From Tomocerus qinae (lineage: Eukaryota > Arthropoda > Collembola > Entomobryomorpha > Tomoceridae), in contig CM034550.1 of assembly GCA_020055645.1 (NCBI GenBank), forward strand, positions 19,605,001-19,669,000: a stretch of DNA of 64,000 nt, written 5' to 3'. This document shows, in pieces, positions 47,901-63,369 of this stretch. The notes beneath the pieces are model-generated. The model saw only the letters and a list, made by a program, of their open reading frames with translations, was not told where the DNA came from and did not search any database. Position 1 is the stretch's first letter. Each line of letters begins with the position of its first letter. A program made the position numbers and the translations under genes.

Positions 47901-50900
47901 TGTCACCGACGCTGGTGCTAAAGAGTGTTTCGTTTCCACCTAGACATTTCCATCCAATCGTCTCGTTCCAAAATTACTCAATGTGTCCCTTATAATTTAT
48001 ACTATACACTCAAGTTTTGTGTACTCCGCAGAAATGTCTACTATATAAGAGGATCTAGACAAATGTCAGATTGGTGACAATGGGCAGAAACGTGCGTCGC
48101 GTCCAGCAATTAATTTCTCAGCCTGAGAGTTGAGTGGATTGAGATGAAAAACGTTGAAATCACTGAAAGCCACAACACTGAGCTCAACAGCACAAAGGAT
48201 TTCAAAATGTCAACTTGGAACTTGGAGTGAAGGTTCGGTTGCTTATATGGGAATAAGGCAGAAAATTCTGAATATGAGACTTAACATCCCATTTAATGAA
48301 TTTCGATCCTATAAAACTATCGATTAGCTCTCATGATGTAATGCTAAGACGTTTTGTCTCTGCTATGGCTATTTTTCGATTATGGTTAAAGTCAACCGAC
48401 GTGACGAGTCGTCTGGTCTGTTTGCAAGTGAACAGAAGACAAGATGAGTATATCCAATATTGCAAATTTTCCTTACATAGTCGTAGGTATCCACAAGTTG
48501 GTAGAGAGAGACGTGAGTATTATGCCTTTTCACGAAGAAACGTATAAATGCATGACTCACTGGTAAATATCTGTAGTCACTTCGCTAACGATACGACTGG
48601 GAATGCAAAGACGAATTAATGCAATGCAGGGAATGTGTATACGACCTATCTGTGGCAGTCGTAAACGTATTACTTATCCAAATCGAGTGGTTTGTATTTT
48701 GCATACTATCTATTCAACGATATGTTATGGTAGAACCAAAGTAGCCGGAACTTAAGGAAACTTTCTAAAAAACTACATTGCTCTATCATGTATTTTACTT
48801 TACAATGCACTCGATTTGTAAAGCAGATTCATGCATGGATATACTTATATAGCCATTCTTATATACTGCAAAAATATGTGTTTACTGTTTACTCTAGGGG
48901 TATTGCAATAATAGCAAGCTGATGAACGGATAACTGCTTAAAAGTTGTATCTCTAAAACTGATATTCAAAATGCTAACTCACTAGCCAACTTGGTGGTTT
49001 GGCTTCAAGCTTTTGTATATCTGATGATATGCATACTTCACTTAGCCTGCCTCAAAGTTGCGAGAATAGAAGAGTCGAGTGACTGTGCTGAGTTGAGTAT
49101 GTTACGTAGCATGAGACATGACAACGAAAGAATCAGTTGAGGTTGGTTGAGATTCAGCATTACATTACCTACTTGACTTTTGTCGTTTCGTTTGGCTTGC
49201 TTCAGCGATGAGAATTCATTTCTCAAGGCAAAACATACTCAACACACAATATTTCTCCTTCCTTTAACAGCTGTTTACAGTCGACACATCAAAATTTGTG
49301 GTTATAGGGAAAACCAGAATCCTTTTCGCTTGTTTTGCATATTATATCATAATAGGACACGGTTTAGCTTTAGCCCACAATTATGCATTTATTATTATAA
49401 GTTATTTAAGCTTTTATCGCATGGAATTTCCCATCTTTTTCAATTTCCAGGAAGTTGCAATTGATTATTTCCCCTATCCGTCACTTTAGATATTAAACAC
49501 GACAGATTTACTAGCTCAATTTATTAGTCAACTATTTTCCTCAAGGATCTATCTAATACTATTGCAATATTCTAAAATTGGATAGTACTCAGTAGTAAGA
49601 ATTGCAATGAACGTTACTCCTTACTCCGTAAATCTACAATTCGAAGAAAATAATTATTTCCTCTACGTCACAAATCCTACATTCCAGTATGATGAAATGG
49701 AGAATATCAGTGATAAAGATAGATTGAAATTGTTTACGCAATAGACACAGAATCTATAAATGGTTTCATTACGCACGTACAAATACAAACCTAATTTTTA
49801 TACACTTTAACAGACTATGATTCGCAATTTAAAAAACGGAATACAACCGTCACAGCTTTCCATAAAACGAGAAACTTGAGATATCTATTTTGTTTGAAAA
49901 GATTGGAGTTGCGTGTTGCGACGTAACGTCATGACCTGACGCTGACCAATCCAGCATCCAAGAACTATACATAGAAGATATAGTCAAAGTAAGCTATGAG
50001 ATTGCCCATACATTTCTGCATTACAATTACAGATCTTATCCATATAGACTCAACACTCATGGAAATGTATGTATAAGTATTACAATACTCGTTTCAGTTA
50101 GGTATATATAACTGGTTACAGCTCGTGAATTTTAAGTGATCACACGACTTTGACCCATCAGTTTTTACTGTAATGTGGAAAGTACAGCTTTCATAAGACC
50201 AAACAACTTGAATTCATACAAACTCAAATGCATAAATAAATACAGAATGAGATACAATATTAATGCTATAAAGAATGCATTATCATCCTAACTAAGTATA
50301 CTGTCATGTGTTGTGAATACTGAATAAGTCATGTACTTACATGGTATAGTTTTAAGTGTGATTGTAATTTTCTCAGATATTTCATCACCATTATGATCCA
50401 ACTAACGATCAATCGTGACATGACTTATATAGATTGTCACACCATATTAAACAGATACTATATTTAGCCAAAGATACACCCCATCACTAAATAAAGTATA
50501 AAACTACACATTCATTGTTATTATAAGTATCGACTATGGTTTAATGAACATTGCATTGACCCGTATAAGATATAAATTAAAAATAAACAGATCTACTTTT
50601 ACTTGTACTTATTCAAAAAATTTAAGCAGCCTGCGTCGCAACTGCAAATAAAGATGAGTGTCAATAATCGCGTTATGGCCCATCTGGCCTGATATTTTTC
50701 AAGTAACTAGTAGTCGAGAGCTAAGAAGGCAATGACTGCAAGTTTTTATTTCTCACACATAGATTCCTAAAATGGCATCTGACCGTCCATCTTGCTAACT
50801 GGAATAAAATGGTCATGGTTAATTTTTCTTTTTACGTGCAGACTTCTTAGTACAGAGTATCAATGTATTATTGGAAGTATGCAATACTAAATAAAATATA

Positions 50901-53900
50901 ACATACCTAGCTTAGTGAGCTGTATCTATAGGATGTAATTAAAGTACAGCATACTATAGTAAAAAGTGAAGCTAGAAAATAAGCTCCGGATCTGATAATC
51001 ACGTCGTTGACAATGACAGGCTCAGTGCACCTTTATATTACAGCGGAGCTACCTAAAGCAGAACTGCTATAATAAATACAAGCATCTTTGCACAGTAGGA
51101 AGTCTAGCATTCAGTTGGCTGACAATCAGATCAGCCACCCTGATGATACGACATGATAAAACAGACCTGTGGAGTAGAGGCAATTTAGTTAGTATTACAT
51201 GACAAAAGACGGGCGAGAGACTAAAGAAAAGAGGAAACCAAGCTACTATACATAGCACTAAGATGCAGACGCACATCTATACTTGTTCAACGTGATTCCA
51301 TAACTATTTCCATCATGACTCGTAGTAATAACCCCATCTGTAATTTTGTCTGCATGTCTCATTACACATTTATAACTTTTAGTCTAGTCAAGCCTACTAA
51401 AAGTAGACTGGAGAATTAGAACATATGACATAAGTACTTAGAGCAGATTTAATAATATTATAATGCAAGAGAGATTTTAATAAAGCTACTTATAGTTAGT
51501 ACGTCGTGTATAATATATTCATGTGTTAACACTATCGCTCAAGTATACAACGCCTTTGAAATGCACAAGTCAAAATCCATATGCTCAACAGCATTCCCAG
51601 TCAAAGCTATAATACTTATTATGAAGTAGTACTTTCATATCTGGTAAAAGGCTGAATTATAAATAAGTACCGAGATCCAAAGTCCCAGCAGGAGACTTTT
51701 CTAAAAAATGAGGAATATTGTGAGTTGGTTTGAATTTCTGCCTGCCAAGTCCTAATAAATGCGATATATTCTAGATTTTCTATCCAGTCATAAGAGTTTT
51801 AGTATGAGTCAGAGATATACCAACTATAAATGGCTACAAAAACATAGTATTCATAATAAATCCCTCGGGTTTCCATTTTATTTGCAACTGTGTAGATCTG
51901 TAACTGTAAGTATAATAGATTGATCATGTGAATGGAAGAAAGGGAAGTGACAACCAAAATGAGCTTGGGAAAACCAATCCATATAGTTGACTAATGTCCT
52001 ATATTATTACGATATCAGTATTAGAGGCATATCGAAAGATTTTCCAAACTACAATTTATACTAAGTATGTATTATCTACAAGAACAGCTATTATTGATTA
52101 TTTCAGCTTACTTGTACTTGCCCATTTGGTTTTTGGGTATATGTATGCAAACAGACGTGCTTATGATCTGCTCGTCGACTACCTTGTCTCATGTAATATG
52201 CGGTAAAAATAACAATAGACGAGTAGACTTGTCGGTGAGACACAGAGCTCTCGTAAAATGAATTTTCTTTTACTATAATAGGAAATGTATATCGCGAGTG
52301 CTAAAACGATTTATGTAGACAGATATGACTCATCTACTTTGCTGTCATGTCAAGTCAACTAGTTGAGTGACTCGTAATGTGTGTGTGTGTGCTATCTGGA
52401 ATATAGATAGTGATAGTATTACTATGTGCCCCGTCCAACCATCAAGGTCTTGAAATTGGAATTTCTCATAAAAACTTTTAGCAAGGACTCATATGTGTAC
52501 ATGAATACATCACAGCTCTTAACACACTAGGAAAACCACATTAATCTACAACCTAAACCAACACTAATCTCTAATCTTATTATGCCATGCATTTACTACT
52601 AAAGGCTAGCTATTTCCTTTCAGCACTAATAATATATTTATGATTAGCATACGATTGCCATATGACATATGACTTCCCTTACACTCCCCATACATGTAAT
52701 AATGCAATTATAATGAAAAAGGAACACACTCAAAGAACTACATATATGTACCTACTACGTTATAAATAGTACATTATATACTTTAACTTGAATTAACTCT
52801 CTTTCGCAGTGAATTTAATTTAGGATGACAACCGATTTCAAACGAAATTACAAATTAGTGTGGTGCTGAAGTTTCAGCGTACAAATGTACATAATTCAGG
52901 GTAATATTATATTTGTACAATTTTGACTTTCATTAGTACTTACTACGTCATACCGATGAAGCATGTTGCTGAAGGAAGAATTCAATCTAATCACTCGTTT
53001 CAAACTTATTTTCTTAAAGTTGGACAAACACTGACATAATAATATTATTTGACAACTATAAATTAATAGTAATCTCACTTTCGTCGAAACTGCCAAGTGT
53101 AGAAATGAAAACTGTGTCGAAAGCAGCTTCTAAAACATAAATGAAGCTAGAATCAAGTATATTCGTAAAATACAGACGATGCATAGAATGACAGACATAG
53201 GCATGAGAAATGAAAACAAACGTTACAAAGCTTATGAATTTTTTAAGTCTGTTCTATTCACGTGTGTCCTCGTTTGTACAATTATTGTGAGACTTTTAAT
53301 AGCTGCATTCTATTCCGTGCGTCTAGCTAATGGAGCGATGTTTACTGGACATGTTACTATACAAAACCCATTTCAATAAATTAATTGTTACAATACTACG
53401 AAATGTTTACGTTATTCGGAACTATCGGAACAATAAAGATAGCAGTTGGCCTAATAGCAATTTCAAAATAAAATCCTACTGCCATTTCTTGATAAAATTC
53501 CTTTGACGTGATAAATGTAAGCGAATCGGTCTGATTGAGTCCATTATATTTTATGATTGATTTACAAATTACTCTTTTACTACTTAATTTTACAAATAGT
53601 ACTTACGCTGCCGACTTTATTTATTGTAGCCATAAAATAACTGTACACTTTAGCCTGTGGTGCTTAATGTACAGCAATTAATGTCATTGGAATGAATACA
53701 CTTAGAATTGTCCTTCATGCAGTAAACCGCACTTGCAACCAACTTACTACACATACTGCTATGATATTAAAAGATGCAGTAGCAGTCTACCAAGTTCTTT
53801 TGTGTACAGCGTATGTATGTGATGCATATAAAAAAGCATAATCCGTATAGGTATAGACTATTGTCACACAAATACAATAGACTATATAGAATCTTGCATT

Positions 53901-54528
53901 GTTTACATTAGTAGTAGCACACATTCATGTCAGCGCATTTATTTTCGAATTCGAAACCTACTTGTGTATATTATGCTGATACCCAAGTGGAGCACTCTGT
54001 ACAATTATTATTATTCTGAGCTATCAACTTCTCCCAATTCATTATGCAAATCAATCTAATTTCGTTTCTTTGTCGTTCGTAATACTAATAGTAAGAGAAA
54101 TATGGGCATCGCCCTGTTTTTTTTCTGCCTACTTGCGTCATCGCCTCAGTCCTCATGCATAATGAATACCACTCAAACAGAATCCCATCTTGCATGTAAA
54201 ATAGGCGTTACAACAACGAAACAAAAAGTGATTATTTCCGACCAAATGGGGAAATTACGTACGTATGTAGATATCCTGCATTTATATAAACGTTTTTACA
54301 TACTAAATAAAGCTAACTTTAAGCATACTGCATCACACATTTAAATGAATCGACTACTACAATGTACAAACATATATAATATCAAATTCGATCGAATTGT
54401 GCCACACTAAATGAGTAGGAACATCCTTCTTACTATCATTACTTCGTAAGGTGGACAATTTGGTATTATCCTGTAATCTTCCAAATTAACAATTTATAGG
54501 TAGCTTACTTTTGTACACAACTTCAGAC
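44993..54528. other. Upstream of the placed RSK exons, no confirmed exon
   Basis: AT-rich DNA expected to contain the RSK first intron and possibly its first exon. One candidate micro-exon on the minus strand at 53607-53633 reads ATG then eight codons (MATINKVGS) ending AGC/GTAAGT, phase 0, compatible with exon a. Several similar chance ATG-donor pairs exist, so it is only a candidate. A (TG)7 run lies at 52378-52391. A 9-bp hairpin, AGCGAGAGA with its complement, lies near 47748-47780. No other gene is recognised. Confidence 0.4.
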
Positions 54529-55127
54529 CAGTGTACAAAATTTACCACTTTTTAGCCTTTTTTACCATCACAGTGGTAAAAATGCACTTAATGGTAAAAA
54601 TGCATTTAATGGTAAAAATGGTAAATTTTAGCGATTGATTAGACAGCTGAGTACAGATATACTAGACTTCCTAAAATGTAAGTTTTAAAATTTTATTTTC
54701 TATGAAATATTTCCAATTAGCCCCTTAATCAATTAAATTAATTATATTTATTTGATTGTACACCAAAAGTTATAAAAAAATGAAGAAAGAAAGATTGTAT
54801 TTGGTATCGCCCATTTAAAATTGATGCTAATTTAATTGCAATTAATTTCTCAATCGGCAAGGGTTGTTAGCTCCCCCATTTGTTGAATTCTACTCTGATT
54901 GATGAACACTTATCAATTTGTGACAACAATGATCATCTGCTAAGCTATTTCATACTTTGGCACCGAATTTTATTCAAAATTCAAACAGGAAATTTAAATG
55001 AAACTATTTTTTACCATTTATACCATTTATACCACTTACCACTGCTTTTTAGGTAGTGGTATTTAACGTTAAATACCATTAAAAACCACTTACCACTGGT
55101 AAGTGGTAAATGGTATTTTGTACACTG
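54529..55127. mobile_element. Non-autonomous hAT-type element with 8-bp target duplication
   Basis: Terminal inverted repeats begin CAGTGTACAAAAT on the left (54529) and on the complement of the right end (55127). Both are immediately flanked by CTTCAGAC (54521-54528 and 55128-55135), a perfect 8-bp target-site duplication. Eight-bp duplications and CAGTG ends are typical of hAT transposons. Inside the ends are short repeats of TACCAC/TTACCA and AATGGTAAAAATGCA. The middle is AT-rich with no transposase, so it depended on an autonomous partner. The perfect duplication suggests a fairly recent insertion. Confidence 0.88.
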
Positions 55128-57450
55128 CTTCAGACGTCCCTTATATAGAAAATGCACAGTGACACATTCCGTTCCATGTACATTACATTTTGTATTGTAC
55201 ATTAACTTTCGGGATGGGCGATGCGCAATTTTGTATTGTGTACTTTAACATACAACAAAGAAATGGAAAACTAAACATATCAAGGTAGTTATGTCGATAA
55301 GTTAAGAAATGTAAATAATTGACAGGTTTTTACATATCAAGTTATATCCAAGTTAAAGTCAAATGCAGATTCCAATAAAAAATGTAAAAATGTAACTCGG
55401 ACACAAAAACTTAGGTCCGCTTTCTTTCTCAACCGAAATAATACTATTAAGACTAACAGGAATGATGAATCGATACACTACTAGTAACATTACTTCTCCT
55501 TGAAGGCTTGTTGACAATAATTTTTAATACTTACTGTACCAAAGGATCTACCACATAACACAGTACAGAAGGATTACAACATCGATTGAAGGAAAGTTTA
55601 TGTAGCCATGTAATAAACACGTATCAGTCTTTATTTGATTTCGAAGCATAGATGACTTTCACACAATAGCGTAAAGGACGTTTCGCTCGTTTAATGAAAT
55701 GCAGTCACAAGTCACGCTATGAACCAATCATCCTTGGTTTGCAGTTGCTGCAACAATAGTTTTACATTTAGGCAATCAAGTTGACGACACTTGCCTCCTT
55801 TTCTGTCACATCAGTGAGATTTCTTGTGAGAGAGACATGCACAGCATTAGAATTTCTTGGAAACCATTACAACATGTGCACGTAGAAAAATTTTGCATTT
55901 TGATCATACAAGACGCACTGTAACTATTTTACTTGACTTAATTGCCATCATCTCAAGTCTCATGCACTAAAGACTATCATTTTAACCAATGCTTAATAGT
56001 TTACTACCATTAGAGTCATGACCAGACATGATTTTTGTTTGACATAACAATTTTACATACACATGTTTGTGAAATTCTTAATAAATCTTGCGATGTAAGT
56101 AACAAATCTTAGTAAACAAGCAGTTAAAATACAATTATCAATATCAAAATATTCAGAACCGAAAAAAGGAGATGATATAAAATAGAAGTTAAAATTTCTT
56201 TGCAATCTGACTGAATGACCCAATTTGATTAATTCATGTAACTTAACGAGTTTTCCTTAATGATAGTCGTTCATACATAATTATAATTGTGAAATGACAT
56301 CATCAAAGAATAAATCAATTTTTCTAACCAATAAAATACTTGAAGTTGATGCGCATGCTTTAAAACAAGAAGTGCAGGAATTGACCAGTTTTAAGTTAAG
56401 GTAGGTACTGTAGCTGTCAAACTAAAATATAGAAAACTGGGTAAAATAAGTCTTGACCATAATAGCATCTCTAACTTGAGTAGGTGGGCCAACTTGCTTA
56501 ATTGAAAGCTAAAACGCAACGTGAGAGAAGACGAGCCATAAAATCAACCTACTACTTATAAATCTCTCGCCCTCACAATTTATTTATCTATACACAGCTG
56601 TACTAATAAATCCAATTAGACAATTTTTCTCACCCCTCTGCATAAAAATATACAATTTATAGGTAAACAGGGCCCACTTACAAGCATGCAATAACCTTTA
56701 ACATATTAATCCATTACGAATCTGTAACAACTCTTTAGTGGTAATTCAATATAGTATATTTTGTGAAATGGTCTGATAATAACGTCATGACGAAATATTA
56801 TTTCTAAAAGGAGGTTAAAAGAAGTTATCTGTATACATGATTCGTAGCGGCAGCGAAAGGAGCACAGAAGCTGGAATGTGGAATCGAAAGATGAAAAACT
56901 CTCAGTAACTTAAACTTTGCTTTTAAAATGAAAATGTCAAAAATTCCTTTGCGTGTGGTTTATTGACATTCTACATTGCTTTTATCAAATACACTTTTGG
57001 CTCTTGTACTGATATACAAGAACAATAATATGTAAAAAGATTTATATGCTGGTAAAAAATAGGAGTGAATTGCTTTACGGAGAAATGGGGACTACAGTTT
57101 ACAATTTATGTGTATTACTGGATTACTTTTCCACTACAATATCCACGCTTGAATGAATTTTCAGAGGACTCCATGCTAAACTGCATACTTTATGTGGTAC
57201 ATGTATTGAGAAATTTAGTTTGTGTTCTCAAGCAGTAAGCAGTCATAGTTCTAACATTCCCTATCACTGTATAATATAAGTTACCAACTAAAGCTATGTT
57301 ATGTATCTCGTAATTCATTGAAAGTAATAGTGTTTGCGAGTCTTTGATGTGATATAGTAAATGTAACAGAAATATCAGGTTCTAAAACTTTCTCTGGAAA
57401 GCAATACTGCCAGATGTTATGCATGTATAACTTGTCTACATGTGTACAAA

Positions 57451-57476
57451 CTGTATTAGAAATATTTCTAATACAG
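57451..57476. repeat. Perfect 26-bp palindrome
   Basis: CTGTATTAGAAAT is followed directly by its own reverse complement ATTTCTAATACAG with no spacer. It could act as a cruciform or dimeric binding site, but no neighbouring gene gives it a role. Confidence 0.95.
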
Positions 57477-60400
57477 CTAAATGCACTTACTTGTCTTCTT
57501 CCTTCTGCTTTCGATATCTCTGTTATAACAAATATCTCACACAATGTTATAGCTCACTACATTGTAAAATTGCAACTGGAATTCTCATCTTGCCCTTCCT
57601 TCTGAGAATCTACTTTAAATCCAGGCCATATGTGTCTAAACGGGAACATATGTCTGAAGTTAGAATTTTTCGCCTTTCCCACATGTTACCTACTTATTGT
57701 TACTTCAAGCGAGATCAATAAAATTGTCATTTTACCGCAGTAATTGTTTGAAACACAAGTACAGGTATCCGTAAGCTATGTACTTAAATTACATGTGTTT
57801 CCATTTATCTAAGAGCAGATGCAAAACAAAAAAAAACGATCACAAGAAATTGCAAATGTAAACCTTCTACTTAACATTTTGAATTGTCTAGGGACGTTCC
57901 ACTGCCATAATTATAGGAAAGCAAAAACAAGATCTACTTTTGTCAATATTGGGAAGCTACATAAAGTAGTTTCACGCTCAAATCCCCAGCAGATCTTCAA
58001 TTGCATCGGCTTAGAATTAGTTTCCTCTTCTTGATCCTCTTTACCTTATCTGTCTCGCGTAAGACACAATTCTACTACAGATACTTGTCCCATTCTCAAG
58101 CAATGCTCTACTTGCCTAAATACTATTCCTTCCCCAGATAGTATCTTTCACCTACTTTCACGGACTTTTCTTTTCCTCTTAGGTCTGTGTCCCTTAAAGA
58201 TAGACGTAAAATAAACCACTTACTTTAACTTCATTAACTTTAACAAAATGCATTACAGACTTGGTGACTTATTCCCTCAACGTCCTGTACTCATCCTACC
58301 ACTATAGAATAACCATTCGATGTAATGAAATGTTTCTAGCTCGATCTATATAAAGATGTTTATAGTATAGAAGTCTTTTCGATAATTAAATAGGGACAAT
58401 ACGGCCACTAACGATGGTGAACATTGTTAGCCAGCTTAAAAACAACTGTATCAGATAGAATTTCCAGTTACGCTAAAATTCAATCCCCAAAAAAATACTC
58501 CCCGCAAAGATAACGTGGTCTCTAGAGATTTTATCCTACACTCCATACCATTGGATGCATTTCAAATTGTCACCGATAATAAAATGTACTTTCCTTTCAC
58601 TATTGGCTAATGCAACATTTTCACCATGAAAATCCCTTAGTAAAGTTAATTTAGTTATTTAAGCCTCAATGATCAGAAATTTGAAGTAAAATAAGCGTAA
58701 TCCGTAGTCTTTTCCCAGAATTCTATTAATAAACAATTTGTACACTAAACTACGTCACCAACCCAAAGCCACATCTACAGATATAGCATTTACTTATTTT
58801 CTTGAGGTTTTTGAAAGTGACTGCATAATCAACTCCATGAAGTTAAAATGGCAAACATGTATATATAGTATAATACCTACCACTGTTACATTAATTGACT
58901 TTGGGCCTTGTCCCTGTCGCTTTCACGACATCTCAAAGCCAGAAACAAGCCAAGCATCTTATACTTAACCTGTTTTCTAAGTTTCTCAGACAATGTATAC
59001 TTCCAGTTACGACTCCCCTCAATGCTGACTGTACTTGTTTGTGGCAGAATTTCATCACGTTTATCACACACTAACGATTACATTACAGTAAAGCACTGTA
59101 GCTGTTATAATTTGCTCAAATAACTCCAATGAAACAAAGTTACAAAATGTAATTTAAATGAAGTCTGAATTAGAGTAATAGTATTATCTGAACTGGCACT
59201 AGGATAAATGTACTGTACTAGTATACCCGATAAGATTATGCGTCCAGCAGTGATAAAGATAATTATTGAATACATACTAAAGAAATTGGATTGCTACAAA
59301 TCGATAATCTGCATGAACTCTGTATGATGTACGAAGGTAAAAGGATTTATATACAATATAGCGCAAATTCTAGTTTAAATGGCATTTTTTTCATGGTACA
59401 CTGCAATATTCTTATTTGCTGTCAACCTTTTCGCTTCATTAATTTGCAATTTTGTTGACCTGTTTGTATACTATATATCAAGTCTTGCATTTTTACCTGT
59501 AAAAGTTTTATATTATAGGTCTATTACTAATTTTATTGCAGGAGAAAAGTAATGGAATCAAATTCAAAAGATTCGTTCAACCATCTTCATTTCAGTGCCA
59601 ATTCCTATACTTACTGTCAACATAACTAGGTATTGGCAACTTGAAGCAAGGCCACTGAAAGCAGTAATTTTCATTGCGCACTAAACTTCTAGCTTAGACT
59701 ATGATATTATAGAATGACTAGCAGTAATAATAACATAATTTTAGTTCATGATAAGTGAATTTACTTTAGCTAATATCAAACAATAATAACTTCATCTGAA
59801 GCGTGCCTACTTTAATTTTGCGTCAAGATTAATCAAATGTAAAACAACATATAGCAGCCTGTGTTAAAACAATATTATACGAAAAGTTGTAGAGTTCTAG
59901 TATAAAAAACAAAAATTGTTTCAAAACAAAGTAATATGAAAAGACAGATTCCCGCAGACACGACTAAGTTTATTACGAAAAAAGATACAAAAAATCGTAT
60001 TTAATTTCTTTCCGCACGAAAAAATTAGTGGTGAAAGTAACAGGAGGAGAAACGTTACTTTCTCTCAAGCGCTAGGTTGGTGAAAGCATGCATACCTACT
60101 GATTGTATACGTTGTTGAGTGGGTTGAGTGCATACGAAAGGAAATGCAATACAACGGTGAAATTGAAGTGGAAGTTAAAGTACGTAGCTAGAGTAGATTG
60201 GAATAACATTGGGGAAAGCGTCTCTTTAGAATAACAAACATACCATTTCTGTCTTCTCCAGCAAAAACTATCCGAGAGAAACGTGACTTTGGTGGTCGAG
60301 TCTGCAACTCCAATCGCAAAATAACAACTGCTTACACAATCATGTATTGCTCGCTCGTCTCAGTCATGCATCCTTGTTTCTATATGCCAACCATGCTACT

Positions 60401-63369
60401 TTTGCCAAAGTCACATCATAAAAATGTTTGCTTTTGTTTTTCTAATGTAATTGAAACTAAATAACATTTCCGAAGAACGGGCAATGCAAACGTTTCATGG
60501 AAACATTTCTGTTTTGAACGTTTTAAGTTTCCCCCGTCGAGTCTGCTCTTGGCATATACATCTGCCAATTAAAAAGTGCATTTCGATGTTAATCGGTTTT
60601 ACACAACCAACAGAAGCAATTAAGTACGTGCCACTTTATAACATGTAGCCTAAAAAAATTCAGGTCTTAGGTGGTGAAAAACAATTCCACGATTACCCGT
60701 AAACATGATTAGTACACAAAAATATACTAAAAGCGTTCTGTGAAAACAAGGCCAACGTAATACGAATTTCGACCATACAGAATACTTCGGACCAGTAGTT
60801 CCACTTCTAAAGCTTTTGACTACAAAGCAAACTTGTGTGTGGACTTTTGGATTTGATAATGTGATGATATATTATATAGTTAGCATACCATATAGCTCAA
60901 TTTAATCAAATCGGTGGTCAAACACGAATATCAGAATCATCGAAAACAAATCAAATTGTAGTTTCACTGCAATCACTGCATATATCATTCTAGAAAATCC
61001 GAGGTTCTCAAAACAAATATTTTGAGCCCCAGTCCAACCTTGTAAATTCTAGCTGGTAGTATCTCTCGAGGAATTTCAATCTACGATTGTGATTCGTTTC
61101 ACAGAAGCAGCCCAGCCCTTTCTCGACACGAATACGAACTTCAGAAACCAAATAACTATCAACGACTCACCCAACTGATAATAATAAGGTTAAAAGGAAC
61201 AGTCGGTATTCACATACTCAAAACCATCATCTGAATTCTGGAAACGAGCAGATGCAATTAATATGTAGTATATTAATGACATTGACAGCTGTGCTTAAAC
61301 AAAACAAGAATACCTAGCTTGGAAAATACAATTCCCAAAATACACCTCACGATCTATTGCTATATACAGATTGTTTTATATAAGGTTTCTGCATGTGCTT
61401 TCATTCCTGTTTTCTGCTGTGCATGAAATTAATATTGTCTATATAATACGTGCTCAAATGTCTGCTTTCCCTGCTCTAACAATTTATCAGATAGCTAGTA
61501 ATTCATTGGATCATAGGCTTAAGGAGCAATTCTACATAATAGTATTTATTGCATAGCTATGCCCTTGAGTAATTGAGCTACATTAAAAGGCAAGGCCATC
61601 GTTTATAACATTGTACTTGTAATCATTGTATTTGTATCAATTTTTGTATATTAGCAGAGCTCATGATGTGTTATCTACAAAGCAGCACTGACTGTTTGAA
61701 CTGACTGTGTAATTTCTCTGTTACATACTATAGCATGTGCAAGTAATGTTTATAATCAAGTAAAGATATGAAGGCAAGTCGTCAAAATTTATTTATTTAC
61801 TTACTATTAGCCTTCAAGTTTAATACAAATGAACCTCTAGCTATTATACGAGCACACACGTACAGACTGAATGTGTCTAATAATACTATTGTAGTTTGAG
61901 TACCAAAGGCTAGACATACATCAAAACAAAGCGTCAGTACTCAGCACATTTAGAAAGAGAGAAAGGAGCAGAAAATTGAAAACAGAAGTAGTTGTAGTAC
62001 TTTTCGTCGCCATCGTAAAACGCACCACAGTACGTTGAATTTAATTTCTTCTTAGTGCAATGTCATGTCATGTCTGTCTGGCACAGCTTCCTTAACTTCT
62101 ATATCTTCCCAAATAAAAGACGTAGAGGCACTAACAATTTCTCTAAAAATAATCACATTTTTATACCTTTGCTAAGGTAGTCGACAGCAGATGTAAAGCC
62201 CAACACAATGAGTCTTAACTCCGAGACGAGCACTTACAACAGAGTAGTAGGGTCTTCAGTCAAGCAATAAAAAACCTTAAGTAGGAATGAGCAAATGGAA
62301 ATTCCAAATTGGGGTTTTACTAAGATAGTAGTAAGCCAGCAACCAATTCCAGTTTGTTTTACTTTTTGCAACGCTCAGCTACAGACACATAAACATCATT
62401 TTGCGATACCACGAATATCCTTGCGAATACAAACTCCCAATCCAACCAAAAAACGTAAATAGATAGTACGTTATGCATTTGGTATTCTACATGCTTTGAC
62501 AGCCTTTTAACATCTCAAAACAAATACATAATGTCATAATGTTGGGCAAACATTACGCAAAAAAAGAATATTCTAAACTTTATCTCTATTCTATGTACAT
62601 GGGATATACAAAATAAAGCGACTTGCTTTAACATTGACAATAAGTTTACTTACAGTAATGTCTTTTTAATATTTCCCTTCAGAGAGAACTTAAAGTGTCT
62701 ACTATGTGCAATCCGGTCGTGCAGAACATAAAAGCCAAAAACTCTACAATTTAGATTCAAATTCAAAAACTATCCCAATTCACTTTTCTCTTCCGTCAGT
62801 TTGCTTAAAAAATCTCTGCTCTGCTTTACAGATAAAATCAACTGAACGTGAAATACATAGGAAAACACGGAAATATACACAACAGACATTTCCGGCAGGC
62901 TAAAAAATAACTTTACAAGCTTGCAGCATTTTGAATTTCAAAATAGTCCATTACATTAGCTTAGTTTTCAGTAGTTGTAAAAAGTTAAAGGAAATCTCTT
63001 ATGGATTCAGTAGTCAACTTTCCTCGTTTGTACAAGATAAACATAAAACGACTGACGGTACTTTGTACCATTTATCACAGCGGGTTACTACAATAATTTA
63101 AATCCAAAATATCAGAATATCATTTTAAAGCTAAATTTCAGTCAGTAGAAAAAAAAACTGAATTGCCTATAATAACTTGCTAAGTAATTAGAAGTAGTTA
63201 AAAACAAAGTACTGATTTGTCAAGCGATAGATAAACTGCAGCCTATTAAAAACAAAATAGATCATAATTGTTGAGAAAATATTTCTCCAGCATGATGCAT
63301 TATGAAGTCATCTTTCCTTGAGTCAGTTGAGTCCATTCATTCATTAGCGTAATAGTAAAACTCATTTTT

